DNA of 64,000 nt from positions 538,755 through 602,754 of the forward strand of contig NZ_JOIZ01000001.1 in the NCBI RefSeq assembly GCF_000721605.1. Direction: 5' to 3'. This DNA is from Streptomyces sp. NRRL S-37. Lineage in GTDB: Bacteria > Actinomycetota > Actinomycetes > Streptomycetales > Streptomycetaceae. The notes beneath the pieces were generated by a model that saw only the letters and a list, made by a program, of their open reading frames with translations, ran no database searches and was not told the DNA's origin. This document shows positions 40,302 to 49,853 of the stretch, in pieces (within the stretch, counting starts at the first letter, position 1; each line of letters begins with the position of its first letter). A program made the position numbers and the translations under genes.

Positions 40302-41305
40302 CCGCCGTGAACACGCCCACCGTGGACGTGCACGCCCACGTCCTGCTGCCCGAGGTCGAGGCACTCGTCGCCGGTCTGCCCGGCCACGCCGAGGCCCGGG
40401 AGCTGGACGCCCGCCGCAACGGTCCCGCCGCCCTCGCCGTCAGCGGCCCCATGGTGCGTGAGCGCATCCCGAGGCTGACCGACCCTGCCGTGCGCCTGGC
40501 CGCGATGGACGACCAGGGCGTGGACGTGCAGCTGGTCAGCCCCTCCCCCTCGCACTACCACTACTGGGCCGACGAGGACACCGCCGAGAAGCTGTACCGG
40601 CTCGCCAACGAGGCGACGGCCGCGCACTGTTCGGCCGCCCCCGAGCGGCTGCGCGGGCTCGGGCTGGCCCCGCTCCAGCATCCGGAGCAGGCGGTCCGAG
40701 CCCTGGACCACGCCCTGGACCAGGGCCTGGCCGGGGTGGAGATCTCCAGCCACGCCCCCGGCCGGGAACTGTCCGACCCGGCCTACGAGCCCTTCTGGGT
40801 CCGGGCCGGGGAAACCGGCGCGCTCGTCTTCCTGCATCCCTTCGGCTGCACCCTGGACGAGCGGCTGGACCGGTGGTACCTGTCCAACACGGTCGGACAG
40901 CCCACCGAGAACGCCGTCGCGCTGTCCCACCTGATCTTCTCGGGGGTGCTCGACCGCCACCCGGAGCTGACGCTGATCGCCGCGCACGGCGGCGGCTACC
41001 TGCCCACCCACATCGGCCGCTCCGACCACGCCTGGTCGGCCCGCTCCGACGCGGGCGCCGGCTGCGCCCACCTGCCCAGCAGCTATCTCAAGCGCCTGTA
41101 CTTCGACTCCCTCGTCCACGACCCGCACGTCCTGCGCGAACTGGTGCGCGTCGCCGGCGCCGACCGGGTCCTGCTCGGCTCCGACTTCCCCTTCGACATG
41201 GGCACCGAGGACCCCGTGGCCGCCCTGCGCGCCGCACAGCTGTCCGAGACCGACTTCGACGCCGTACGGGGCGGCAACGCCGCCGCCCTCCTCCGGAAGG
41301 ACTGA
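40298..41305 (+). CDS. Amidohydrolase family 2 (ACMSD-like) enzyme
   Basis: 335 residues. The metal site VDVHAHVLLP puts His at 12 and 14; LVFLHPFGC near 175, IAAHGGGYLPTHIGR near 228 and VLLGSDFPFDMG near 292 complete it. This group includes 2-amino-3-carboxymuconate-semialdehyde decarboxylase and gamma-resorcylate-type decarboxylases, so a decarboxylation of a ring acid or ring-cleavage product is plausible. GTG start chosen from the overlap with the preceding stop. Confidence 0.88.
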   Translation: MTAVNTPTVDVHAHVLLPEVEALVAGLPGHAEARELDARRNGPAALAVSGPMVRERIPRLTDPAVRLAAMDDQGVDVQLVSPSPSHYHYWADEDTAEKLYRLANEATAAHCSAAPERLRGLGLAPLQHPEQAVRALDHALDQGLAGVEISSHAPGRELSDPAYEPFWVRAGETGALVFLHPFGCTLDERLDRWYLSNTVGQPTENAVALSHLIFSGVLDRHPELTLIAAHGGGYLPTHIGRSDHAWSARSDAGAGCAHLPSSYLKRLYFDSLVHDPHVLRELVRVAGADRVLLGSDFPFDMGTEDPVAALRAAQLSETDFDAVRGGNAAALLRKD

Positions 41306-41309
41306 CACC

Positions 41310-42242
41310 ATGCGCCTGCTCACCCACCTGCGGCACGTCGACCTCGCCGTGCCCGACTACGACAAGCAGCTCGACTTCTACGCCGGCGTCTGGGGCCTGA
41401 CCAAGGTCGCCGAGGACTCCGGCATCTCCTTCCTGGCCGCCGAGGGCTCCCCGGAGCAGTACGTCGTCCGGCTGCGCAAGGCCGAGGAGAAGCGCCTCGA
41501 CCTCGTCTCCTACGGCGCCGCGTCCCCCGCGGACGTCGACACCCTCGCCGAGCGACTGCTCGCGGGCGGCGTGCAGCTGATCTCCCAGCCGGGCAAGGTC
41601 GACACCCCCGGCGGCGGCTACGGCTTCCGCTTCTTCGACGTCGACGGCCGCACCATCGAGGTCTCCGCCGACGTCGAGGTGCGGCAGCACCGCAAGATCG
41701 AGGAGAAGGAGTCCATCCCGGTCAAGCTCTCCCACGTCGTCCTCAACTCCCCGGACCTGAACCGCACCCGCGAGTGGTACGAGCGCCACCTCGGCTTCGC
41801 CCTCTCCGACACGCTCAGCTCGCCGCACATGGGCGAGGTCATGCACTTCATGCGGATCAGCAGCCAGCACCACTCGATGGCCATCGCCCAGGGCCCGCAC
41901 ACCGCCCTGCACCACATCTCCTTCGAGATGCGCGGCATCGACGAGTACATGCGCGGCTCGGGCCGGGTCATCCGGGCCGGCTTCAAGAAGATCTGGGGGC
42001 CGGGCCGGCACATGGCCGGGGACAACACGTTCACGTACTTCCTCGACCCGCACGGCAACACCGTCGAGTACACCACCGAGCTGGAGTGCCTCGACGAGGA
42101 CACCTGGCACCCCCACGTCTACGACTTCTCCCAGCCCGAGGTCACCGACCAGTGGGGCACCGCCAACCCCATGAACGAACTCGTCGCGAAGGAGTCCTTC
42201 AACGACCCCGACCGCGGCGTGTTCGTCGCCCCGCCGGTCTGA
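41310..42242 (+). CDS. Type I extradiol ring-cleavage dioxygenase (VOC superfamily)
   Basis: 310 residues, two VOC modules. The catalytic C-terminal module has the Fe ligands His142 (LSHVVLN), His201/202 (LHHISFEM) and Glu253 (NTVEYTTEL). The N-terminal module (1-130) is the usual inactive partner. Resembles catechol 2,3-dioxygenase and biphenyl-diol dioxygenases, giving a meta-cleavage product. Starts 4 nt after the amidohydrolase. Confidence 0.92.
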   Translation: MRLLTHLRHVDLAVPDYDKQLDFYAGVWGLTKVAEDSGISFLAAEGSPEQYVVRLRKAEEKRLDLVSYGAASPADVDTLAERLLAGGVQLISQPGKVDTPGGGYGFRFFDVDGRTIEVSADVEVRQHRKIEEKESIPVKLSHVVLNSPDLNRTREWYERHLGFALSDTLSSPHMGEVMHFMRISSQHHSMAIAQGPHTALHHISFEMRGIDEYMRGSGRVIRAGFKKIWGPGRHMAGDNTFTYFLDPHGNTVEYTTELECLDEDTWHPHVYDFSQPEVTDQWGTANPMNELVAKESFNDPDRGVFVAPPV

Positions 42243-42378
42243 TCCCGCGCCCCGCGCCCCGGGGACGCAGCGGCGGTGTCCACGCCCTGACTCGCGCCGC
42301 CGCGCCCCCGGCCCCGCTCGCCCCCCTTCCTCACCCCCCACGGCTCCCGCATCGACGACGATCGAAGGAACCGCCCCG

Positions 42379-43446
42379 ATGACCCCTCGCACGACCCCAC
42401 TGTCCCGTCGCGGCCTGCTGGCCGGCGGCGCGGCCGCCACCGCGCTCGTCGTCACCCCGCAGGCCGCCGCCGCGCCCCGCGCCGAGCCGCGGGACAAGTC
42501 CCGGCCGGGCAAGGGCACCGTCGTGCACCTGCTGGGCACGGCGGGCGGACCCCCGCCGTACGGTGAACGCATGGGCATCGCCTCCGCGGTGACCGTCGGC
42601 ACCGACACCTACCTGGTGGACTGCGGCCGGGGTGCCGTGACCCAGTACCTGCGGGCGGGACTGTCGATGCCGTCGCTCAAGGGGATCTTCCTCACCCACC
42701 TGCACGCCGACCACATCGTCGACTACTTCGACTTCCCGCTGCTGTGCGCCGGCGTCATGCCGCCCCAGCCCGGACTCGGCGGCACCGTGCGCGTGTGGGG
42801 GCCGGGGCCGAGCGACACGGTCACCGCAGGCCCCGTCACCCCCGAACAGCCCGCGCCCGGCATCGTCGAGACCACCCGGCGCGCGAACGCCACCTTCGCC
42901 GCCTCCACCAACGCCTTCGTCGCCGAGGGCTTCGGCATCGACCCCGTCTCCATGCTCGACGTGACCGAGCTGGCGGCGCGGCCCGGCACGGTGGTGACCG
43001 TCCTGGACACGCCCGCGCTGAAGGTGACGGCGACCAGGGTCCCGCACGGCAACATGTCCCCCGCGTACGCCTACCGGTTCGACACCGCGGACGGCTCCGT
43101 CGTCTTCTCCGGCGACACCAGCCGCAGTGACGACCTCATCGCCCTGGCCCGCGGCTGCGACCTGCTGGTCCACGAGGCCGTCGACGCCGCGTGGTTCGAG
43201 GAGACCGGCCTGCCCGCCACCGTCGTCGAGCACATGCGCGAGGTCCATACCGACATCGCCGAGGTGGGCGGGATCGCCGCCGCCGCGGGGGCGCGTCAGG
43301 TAGTCCTCAGCCACCTCGCGCCGGCCGACCCGACCCAGTTCCCCGACCGCGAGTGGGCCGCGGCGGCCCGCGCCTCCGCCCGGGCGGCCGGTTACCGGGG
43401 TCGCCTCACCGTGGGCCACGACCTCATGCGCATCCCACTCACCTGA
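42379..43446 (+). CDS. Tat-exported MBL-fold metallohydrolase
   Basis: 355 residues. SRRGLLAGGAAATALVVTPQ is a Tat signal, unusual for a catabolic enzyme inside an operon of cytosolic proteins. The metal motif LTHLHADHIVDYF near 95, SGDTSRSDDL near 238 and a C-terminal LSHLAPAD near 308 place it with RNase Z/arylsulfatase-type beta-lactamase folds. May hydrolyse an ester outside the cell to release the ring compound (inference). It follows a 136-bp gap, so it could have its own promoter. Confidence 0.88.
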   Translation: MTPRTTPLSRRGLLAGGAAATALVVTPQAAAAPRAEPRDKSRPGKGTVVHLLGTAGGPPPYGERMGIASAVTVGTDTYLVDCGRGAVTQYLRAGLSMPSLKGIFLTHLHADHIVDYFDFPLLCAGVMPPQPGLGGTVRVWGPGPSDTVTAGPVTPEQPAPGIVETTRRANATFAASTNAFVAEGFGIDPVSMLDVTELAARPGTVVTVLDTPALKVTATRVPHGNMSPAYAYRFDTADGSVVFSGDTSRSDDLIALARGCDLLVHEAVDAAWFEETGLPATVVEHMREVHTDIAEVGGIAAAAGARQVVLSHLAPADPTQFPDREWAAAARASARAAGYRGRLTVGHDLMRIPLT

Positions 43447-43469
43447 TCACACTCCGCTGGAGCCGCACC

Positions 43470-44441
43470 ATGCGTTTCGCCGCATACGAACACCACCATC
43501 GCCGCCGGGTGGCGGTAGCGGAAGAGGACGGCACCCTCTTCCCCCTGCCCGGCGTCACCTCGCTCACCGCACTGATCCAGCAGACCGACGGGCTCCCCGG
43601 GCTGCTCGCCGCCGGCGCCGCGGCCCTGGACGTCCCCCCGGGCCCGCATGTCTCACAGGTCCGGTTGCTGCCTCCGCTGCAGCCCGCGTCTGTGCGGGAC
43701 TTCGTGACCTTCGAGGAGCACGTGGAGGGGGTGCGCCGGTCCGTGGAGGGCACCGGCGGCGTCCCCGAGCAGTGGTACGCGGCCCCGACCTTCTACTTCA
43801 CCAATCCGCACGCGGTCTACGGGCCCGAGGACGGCATCCCCGTGCCTCCCGGTTCGGCCGTGCTCGACTTCGAACTCGAAGTGGGCGCCGTGGTCGGCCG
43901 GGAGGGCCGCGACCTCACCCCCGAACAGGCCCGCGACCACATCGTCGGCTACACCGTTTTCAACGACTGGTCCGCGCGCGACCTCCAGGGCGCGGAGATG
44001 AGGGTTGGCCTCGGTCCGTGCAAGGGCAAGGACACCGCCACCACCCTCGGCCCGTACCTGGTCACCGCCGACGAGCTGGAGCCGTATCGGGACGCCGACG
44101 GCTTCCTGCGCCTGGCCCTGACCGCCGAGGTCAACGGGGAGACGGTCGGCGAGGACCTGCTGTCCAACATGAGCTGGACGTTCGACGAGATGACCGCCTA
44201 CGCCTCCCGCGGCACCCGCGTCGTCCCCGGCGACGTCCTGGGCTCCGGCACCTGCGGCAACGGCGGCTGCCTGGCCGAACTCTGGGGCCGACGCGGCGAG
44301 CAGACCCCGCCGCCGCTGAAACCCGGGGACACCGTCACCCTCACCGTAGAAGGGCTTGGCACCCTCACCAACACGGTCGTCCCCGGCGTCGATCCCGTCC
44401 CGCTCCCCGCCGGTCGGCGCCGGTCCCGGGAGCGGCCGTGA
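43470..44441 (+). CDS. FAH-family hydrolase, second of the operon
   Basis: 323 residues. VRDFVTFEEHVEGVRRS near 75, PTFYFTNPHAVYGPEDGI, the acids in LDFELEVGAVVGREG near 132, GYTVFNDWSARDLQGAEM and GSGTCGNGGCLAEL are those of the FAH-fold subgroup near fumarylacetoacetase-like and acylpyruvase enzymes. The ATG at 43470 is chosen over the longer open frame. Differs clearly from the gene at 37187, so the pathway has two distinct hydrolytic steps. Confidence 0.9.
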   Translation: MRFAAYEHHHRRRVAVAEEDGTLFPLPGVTSLTALIQQTDGLPGLLAAGAAALDVPPGPHVSQVRLLPPLQPASVRDFVTFEEHVEGVRRSVEGTGGVPEQWYAAPTFYFTNPHAVYGPEDGIPVPPGSAVLDFELEVGAVVGREGRDLTPEQARDHIVGYTVFNDWSARDLQGAEMRVGLGPCKGKDTATTLGPYLVTADELEPYRDADGFLRLALTAEVNGETVGEDLLSNMSWTFDEMTAYASRGTRVVPGDVLGSGTCGNGGCLAELWGRRGEQTPPPLKPGDTVTLTVEGLGTLTNTVVPGVDPVPLPAGRRRSRERP

Positions 44442-45190
44442 GCGACCTGCACCCCAAGAGGCTGCTCGGCAAGGTCGTCGTCGTCACCGGCGCGGCCCGC
44501 GGGCAGGGCGCCGCCGAGGCCGAGCTGCTCACCCGGGAGGGCGCCCGCGTCATCGCCACCGACGCCACCGAAGCGCCGGGCTGCCGGCGCCTGGACGTCA
44601 CCCGCGAGCAGGACTGGGCCGCACTCGCCGCCGAGCTGCGGGAGTCGTACGGGCACGTGCACGGCCTGGTCAACAACGCCGGCATCACCTGGCGGGCCCG
44701 CCTCGGCGACGTACGCCCCGAAGACATGGCCCGCGTCCACGCGGTCAACGTCACCGGCCCGCTCCTCGGCATCCAGCACCTGGCTCCCCTCATGCCGCCG
44801 GGCTCCTCGGTCGTCAACGTCGGCTCCTCGGCGGCCCTCACCGCGCACTACCCGGTCGCCTACACGACCAGCAAGTGGGCGCTGCGCGGCCTGTCGAAGA
44901 CGGCTGCCCTGGAGCTGGGCCCGCGCGGCATCCGCGTCAACACGATCCACCCCGGCTACATCGAGACGGAGATGACTGCCTCCGCCGCGCCCGCCTTCCG
45001 CGAGGCCAACATCAGGGAGACTCCGCTCGGTCGCACCGGTTCCGTCGGCGAGGTGGCGCCGCTGGTCGTGTTCCTGCTGTCCGACGACGCGTCGTTCATC
45101 AGTGGCGCGGAGATCCCGGTGGATGGCGGCATGACCGCGCACGGCGGCGTCAAGTCCGTCTCCGACGCCCTGCGGGAGGGGGCGCCGTGA
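44438..45190 (+). CDS. Short-chain dehydrogenase/reductase
   Basis: 250 residues, classical SDR. VVVVTGAARGQGAAEA binds the cofactor, NNAG follows near 87, and the catalytic pair is Tyr142/Lys146 in AYTTSKWAL. The RLDVTREQDW after a short Asp-rich turn suggests NAD(H). GTG start overlapping the FAH stop. Probably oxidises a hydroxyl of a pathway intermediate. Confidence 0.9.
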   Translation: MSDLHPKRLLGKVVVVTGAARGQGAAEAELLTREGARVIATDATEAPGCRRLDVTREQDWAALAAELRESYGHVHGLVNNAGITWRARLGDVRPEDMARVHAVNVTGPLLGIQHLAPLMPPGSSVVNVGSSAALTAHYPVAYTTSKWALRGLSKTAALELGPRGIRVNTIHPGYIETEMTASAAPAFREANIRETPLGRTGSVGEVAPLVVFLLSDDASFISGAEIPVDGGMTAHGGVKSVSDALREGAP

Positions 45191-45984
45191 GGCGGCTGGA
45201 CGGCAAGGTGGCGCTGATCTCGGGGACCGCGCGCGGTCAGGGCCGGGCCGCCGCGCTGCGGTTCGCCGCCGAGGGCGCGCTCGTCGTCGGCGGCGACCTG
45301 CGCCACGAGGAGGCACTAGAGACCCAGCGGCTGGTCGCCCGCGAGGGCGGCACCTCCCTCACCCCCGGCCCGCTCGACGTCACCGACGAGGAGGCCGTCC
45401 GGGCCTGGGCCGAGGAGGCGGTGGACGCGTTCGGCGGCATCGACATCGTGTACGCCAACGCGGGCGCCGTGCGCTTCGGCGCGATCGACAGCCAGCCGTA
45501 CGAGGACTTCGCGTTCACGATGCGCGCCGAGCTGGACTCGGTGTGGTTGACCGTGCGGGCGGCCTGGCCGCACCTGGTGCGCAGCCGCGGCTGTGTCCTG
45601 ACCGTCGGCTCGACCGCGGGACTGACCGGTTCCCTCACCAACCACCGGACGGCCCATTCGGCGTCGAAGGGCGCCGTCATCGCGCTCACCCGCCAACTCG
45701 CCGCCGAGGGAGCACCGCACGGCGTCCGCGTGAACTGCGTGAGCCCCGGGATGATCGACACCGAGGGCTCGCGCGACAACCTGCTCGCCGACGAGCACCC
45801 GATGAACGACATCTCCCGTCACATCCCGCTCGGGCGGCTGGGCCACCCCGACGACGTCGTCAACGCGGCCGTCTTCCTGGCCTCCGACGAGGCCGCCTAC
45901 ATCACCGGCGCCAACCTCGTCGTGGACGGCGGCTGGTCCACCGTCCTGCCCGGCGCCCCGATCCGAAAGGCAATCCGTACGTGA
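45187..45984 (+). CDS. SDR-family protein with His in place of the catalytic Tyr
   Basis: 265 residues. Cofactor motif ALISGTARGQGRAA and a YANAGAV block are normal, but the active-site motif reads AHSASKGAV, so residue 157 is His where SDRs carry Tyr, with Lys161 kept. Several actinobacterial SDRs near catabolic genes share a similar AHxAxKGG motif, so this may be a subgroup rather than a dead enzyme. GTG start overlaps the previous stop. Confidence 0.88.
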   Translation: MRRLDGKVALISGTARGQGRAAALRFAAEGALVVGGDLRHEEALETQRLVAREGGTSLTPGPLDVTDEEAVRAWAEEAVDAFGGIDIVYANAGAVRFGAIDSQPYEDFAFTMRAELDSVWLTVRAAWPHLVRSRGCVLTVGSTAGLTGSLTNHRTAHSASKGAVIALTRQLAAEGAPHGVRVNCVSPGMIDTEGSRDNLLADEHPMNDISRHIPLGRLGHPDDVVNAAVFLASDEAAYITGANLVVDGGWSTVLPGAPIRKAIRT

Positions 45985-46736
45985 ACAAGGTCCGCGCCGG
46001 CGCCGCCGAGGCGGTCGCCGATATCCCCGACGGCGCCTCGCTCGCCGTCGGCGGCTTCGGCCTCAGCGGCGTCCCCGAAGTCCTGATCCGCGCCCTGTAC
46101 GAGCGGGGCACGACCGGTCTGGAGGTCGTCTCCAACAACTGCGGCGTCGACGGCCGCGGTCTCGGGGTCCTGCTCTCTGCCGGCCGCATCGCCCGCGTCA
46201 CCGGCTCCTACGTCGGCGAGAACAAGGAGTTCGCCCGCCAGTACCTCAGCGGGGAGCTCGAGGTCGAGCTGACCCCGCAGGGCACGCTCGCCGAACGGCT
46301 GCGCGCCGGTGGCGCGGGCATCCCCGCCTTCTACACCCCGGCCGGCGTCGGCACTCAGGTCGCGAACGGCGGGCTGCCGTGGCGCTACGCGCCCGACGGC
46401 ACCGTGGCCGTCGCTTCCCCACGCAAGGAGACTCGCGACTTCGCCGGCCGCCCGTACGTCCTGGAGCACGGCATCACCACCGACTTCGCCCTGGTACGGG
46501 CGTGGCGCGGCGACCACCAGGGCAATCTCGTCTTCCGTCGGGCCGCCGCCAACTTCAACCCCCTCGCCGCCATGGCCGGCCGCGTCACCGTCGCCGAGGT
46601 CGAGGAACTCGTCGAACCGGGCGCGCTCCGACCCGATGAGATCCACGTGCCCGGGATCTACGTTCAGCGGATCGTGGCGCTCACCCCGGGCCAGGCCGCC
46701 GACAAGCCCATAGAGAAGAGGACCGTACGCCCATGA
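45981..46736 (+). CDS. 3-oxoacid CoA-transferase subunit A
   Basis: 251 residues. [13 protein letters not shown] near 25, [29 protein letters not shown] and [20 protein letters not shown] are subunit A hallmarks of SCOT/3-oxoadipate CoA-transferases. Activates a 3-oxo acid released by ring cleavage with succinyl-CoA as donor. GTG start overlapping the SDR stop; its stop overlaps subunit B. Confidence 0.93.
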   Translation: MNKVRAGAAEAVADIPDGASLAVGGFGLSGVPEVLIRALYERGTTGLEVVSNNCGVDGRGLGVLLSAGRIARVTGSYVGENKEFARQYLSGELEVELTPQGTLAERLRAGGAGIPAFYTPAGVGTQVANGGLPWRYAPDGTVAVASPRKETRDFAGRPYVLEHGITTDFALVRAWRGDHQGNLVFRRAAANFNPLAAMAGRVTVAEVEELVEPGALRPDEIHVPGIYVQRIVALTPGQAADKPIEKRTVRP

Positions 46737-47383
46737 GCTGGACCCGCGAGCAGATGGCCGCCCGCGCCGCCGCCGAACTCACCGACGGCTCCTACGTCAA
46801 CCTGGGCATCGGCCTGCCCACCCTGATCCCCGGACACCTCCCGCCCGGCGTCCGCGTCGTCCTCCACTCCGAGAACGGCATCCTCGGCACCGGCCCCTAC
46901 CCCACCGAGGACGAAGTCGACCCCGACCTGATCAACGCCGGCAAGGAAACGGTCACCGTCCTGCCCGGCGCATCCTTCTTCGACTCCGCGCTCTCCTTCG
47001 GCATGATCCGAGGCGGCCACATCGACACCGCCGTTCTCGGCGCCATGCAGGTATCCGCACGCGGCGACCTCGCCAACTGGATGATCCCCGGCAAGATGGT
47101 CAAGGGCATGGGCGGTGCCATGGACCTCGTCCACGGTGCCCGCCGCGTCATCGTCCTCATGGAACACACCGCCAAGGACGGCACCCCCAAGATCGTCGAC
47201 GAGTGCACCCTCCCCCTCACCGGCGAGCAGTGCGTCCACCGGATCATCACCGACCTCGGCGTCCTCGATGTCACCCCCCAGGGCCTCGCCCTGGTCGAAA
47301 CCGCACCCGGCGTCACCGTCGAGGACATCACCGCCCGCACCGGCACCGCCCTGGAGGTGGACAGCGTCTCCGCCGCGTGCTGA
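46733..47383 (+). CDS. 3-oxoacid CoA-transferase subunit B
   Basis: 216 residues. The catalytic Glu is in LHSENGILG near residue 45, which forms the enzyme-CoA thioester. [28 protein letters not shown] and [14 protein letters not shown] are family marks. Last gene of the LysR-facing operon; the product could be acetoacetyl- or 3-oxoadipyl-CoA, which cannot be decided from sequence. Confidence 0.93.
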   Translation: MSWTREQMAARAAAELTDGSYVNLGIGLPTLIPGHLPPGVRVVLHSENGILGTGPYPTEDEVDPDLINAGKETVTVLPGASFFDSALSFGMIRGGHIDTAVLGAMQVSARGDLANWMIPGKMVKGMGGAMDLVHGARRVIVLMEHTAKDGTPKIVDECTLPLTGEQCVHRIITDLGVLDVTPQGLALVETAPGVTVEDITARTGTALEVDSVSAAC

Positions 47384-47414
47384 CCGGCGGCCGAGAGACT
47401 TCGTCCACGAACCA

Positions 47415-47473
47415 TTGACACGGGGGAAACACTCTCGGAATATAGTCCGTACACCAATGATTTGTGTACGGAC
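47415..47473 (+). promoter_or_regulatory. Promoter with overlapping operator of the gentisate operon
   Basis: TTGACA (47415-47420) and an AT-rich -10 (GAATATAGT, about 47438-47446) are followed at once by GTCCGTACAC-N9-GTGTACGGAC (47445-47473), a perfect inverted repeat with 10-bp arms. A repressor here would block initiation. The MarR (50820) or IclR (51316) regulator of the same operon is the candidate. Confidence 0.7.
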
Positions 47474-47538
47474 CATCGGAGGCCGGGTCTGACCGCCTCC
47501 GCTCCCGATGTCCTCCCGAGCTGACTTTTGGAGGCCAG

Positions 47539-48753
47539 ATGCCCGTCCTCACCTCTCCACTCCACATCGCCGTAGTCGGAGGCGGTATCGGCGGACTGGC
47601 CGCCGCGCTGGCGACCGCCCGCGCCGGCCATCGCGTGACGCTCGTGGAGCGGGCCGCCCGCTTCGGCGAGATCGGGGCCGGCCTGCAGCTCGCCCCGAAC
47701 GCCTCCCTCGCCCTCGACGAACTCGGCGTACTGCCGGCCGTCCGGGCATCCGCGGTAGCCCCGCCCCGGCTGGTCATGATGGACGCCTTGACCGGCGACG
47801 AGGTCACCTCTCTCGATCTGCGCAGCTCGGCCTACACCGACCGTTTCGCGCACCCGTACCTGGTCACCCACCGCACCGACCTGCATGCCGCACTGCTGAC
47901 CGCCTGTCAGGAGCACCCCGCCGTCACCCTGTGCACGGGACACACCGTCGTCGAGGCCGACCAGGACGGATCCGGGGTACACCTACACTTCGCGGAGGGC
48001 CACGTCCCGCTGACCGCCGACGCGGTCGTCGCCGCGGACGGACTGCACTCCCGGCTGCGCCAGGTACTGGTCGGTGACGGGGAACCGGTCTGTTCGCGCT
48101 ACGTCGCGTTCCGCGGGGCCCTGCCCACCGGGAGGATGACCGGCCGGATGTCCCAGCACGCCGCCTCGGAAGCGGTGATGGTGTGGGCCGGGCCGCGCAT
48201 GCACCTGGTGCAGTACCCCGTACGCCGCGGCGAGCTGTACAACCAGGTCGCCGTGTTCGAGAGCGACCACTACACGCCGGATTCCGACGACTGGGGCACC
48301 GAGGCCGAGCTGGAGGAGCGCTTCGCCGGCGCCTGCGAGGCCGTGCGCGACGCCTTGCCGCTCGTCTCCCGCGACCGTCGCTGGCCGCTGTACGACCGCG
48401 CTCCGATCAGCACCTGGGTGCACGGGCGGATCGTGCTTCTCGGAGACGCCGCCCACCCCATGCTCCAGTACCTCGCGCAGGGCGCCTGCCAGGCGCTGGA
48501 GGACGCCGTGGCGCTCGGCCAGGCCCTCGGCCAGAGCGCGGACCCCGCCGAAGCCTTCGCCGCATACGCGGACCGGCGTCGGGAACGGGCGACGCTCATC
48601 CAGACCAACGCCCGTCGCTTCGGCGAGATCTGCCACCTCGAAGGCATGGGAGCCACCCTTCGCAACATGCTTCTCTCGTCGCGCGGCCCCGAGGCGTTCG
48701 ACGACATCTCCTGGGTGTGGACCCCCACCCCCGCACCTGCCCCCGCCCTGTGA
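47539..48753 (+). CDS. 3-hydroxybenzoate 6-hydroxylase-type FAD monooxygenase
   Basis: 404 residues, class A flavin hydroxylase. IAVVGGGIGGLAAALATARAG binds FAD, LAPNASLALDELGV follows, AADGLHSRLRQ (about 167) is the DG motif, and GDAAHPMLQYLAQGACQALED (about 305) is the GD motif; HPMLQYLAQG is typical of salicylate and 3-hydroxybenzoate hydroxylases. The next gene cleaves gentisate, so 3-hydroxybenzoate to gentisate is the best reading. TTTTGGAGG precedes the ATG. Confidence 0.9.
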   Translation: MPVLTSPLHIAVVGGGIGGLAAALATARAGHRVTLVERAARFGEIGAGLQLAPNASLALDELGVLPAVRASAVAPPRLVMMDALTGDEVTSLDLRSSAYTDRFAHPYLVTHRTDLHAALLTACQEHPAVTLCTGHTVVEADQDGSGVHLHFAEGHVPLTADAVVAADGLHSRLRQVLVGDGEPVCSRYVAFRGALPTGRMTGRMSQHAASEAVMVWAGPRMHLVQYPVRRGELYNQVAVFESDHYTPDSDDWGTEAELEERFAGACEAVRDALPLVSRDRRWPLYDRAPISTWVHGRIVLLGDAAHPMLQYLAQGACQALEDAVALGQALGQSADPAEAFAAYADRRRERATLIQTNARRFGEICHLEGMGATLRNMLLSSRGPEAFDDISWVWTPTPAPAPAL

Positions 48754-48776
48754 TCCGACTCGCGTAGGAGGACACC

Positions 48777-49817
48777 ATGACAACCGACGAACTCGCCTAC
48801 AAGGCCCTGGAGGGCCTGGGAGCCGCCCCGCTGTGGCGCTTCTACGGCAACCTGTTCCCCGCCCAGCCCAAGAGCCGCGCCGTCCCCTACCGCTGGAACT
48901 GGCGCGAACTCCGCCCGCATCTCCTGCACTTCTCCGAGGTCCTGTCCCTGGAGGAGGCCGAACGACGGGTCCTCATGCTCGTCAACCCCGGCCTCACCGA
49001 CCCCCCGGCCACGGTCAACACCCTCTACGCGGGCCTGCAGATCATCCTGCCCGGCGAGACCGCACAGGCCCACCGGCACACCTCCAACGCCTTCCGCTTC
49101 ATCCTCGAAGGCGACGGAGCCTGGACCACGGTCAACGGCGAGCGGGTCTTCATGGCCCCCGGCGACCTCCTGCTCACCCCCGGCTGGCACTGGCACGACC
49201 ACACCCACGAGGGCGACGCGCCGATGATCTGGCTCGACGCACTTGACTACCCCCTGGTCAACGCCCTGGAAGCCGGCTTCTACGAGCAGTACCCGCAGCG
49301 ACTCCAGCCCGTGACCAAGCCCGACGACGCCGGAAGCCGCCAGTTCCTGCACGGCCGGCTCACCCCCGCCTGGCTCACCCAGGACGGACCCAACTCCCCC
49401 GTCACCCGCTACACCTGGCAGGAGACCGGGCGCGCCCTGGACGCCATCGCCGACACAGCCGACGGCAGCGACGTCGACGGCGTCGTCCTGGAGTACACCA
49501 ACCCCTGGACCGGCGGCCCGGTCATGCCCACCATCGGCTGCCGCATCCAGCGGCTCCGCCCCGGCTTCCAAGGAGCCGGCCGCCGCCACACGGCCTCGAC
49601 CATCTTCAACGTCGTCCGCGGCGAAGGCGCCACGATCGTCGACGGCGAACGGCTGGAGTGGTCCGAGCACGACACCTTCGCCGTCCCCGGCTGGGCCTCC
49701 TACCGCCACGTCAACACCTCGGCCTCCGCGGACGCCGTCCTCTTCTCCTACAGCGACGAGCCCGTCATGCGCTCCCTCGGCCTCTACCGCACCGAAGACG
49801 CCGACCCCGGCGCCTGA
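48777..49817 (+). CDS. Gentisate 1,2-dioxygenase
   Basis: 346-residue bicupin. The first cupin has QAHRHTSNAFRFILEGDGAW with Fe ligands His99/His101 region and GDLLLTPGWHWHDH near 138; the second has RRHTASTIFNVVRGEG near 265 and HDTFAVPGW. Cleaves gentisate to maleylpyruvate. No maleylpyruvate isomerase is seen nearby, so the isomerisation may be supplied elsewhere or the hydrolase may accept maleylpyruvate directly. AGGAGG-type ribosome site. Confidence 0.93.
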   Translation: MTTDELAYKALEGLGAAPLWRFYGNLFPAQPKSRAVPYRWNWRELRPHLLHFSEVLSLEEAERRVLMLVNPGLTDPPATVNTLYAGLQIILPGETAQAHRHTSNAFRFILEGDGAWTTVNGERVFMAPGDLLLTPGWHWHDHTHEGDAPMIWLDALDYPLVNALEAGFYEQYPQRLQPVTKPDDAGSRQFLHGRLTPAWLTQDGPNSPVTRYTWQETGRALDAIADTADGSDVDGVVLEYTNPWTGGPVMPTIGCRIQRLRPGFQGAGRRHTASTIFNVVRGEGATIVDGERLEWSEHDTFAVPGWASYRHVNTSASADAVLFSYSDEPVMRSLGLYRTEDADPGA

Positions 49818-49853
49818 CCCGTCCGCCCACCCGACACCCACAAGGAGGCCACC

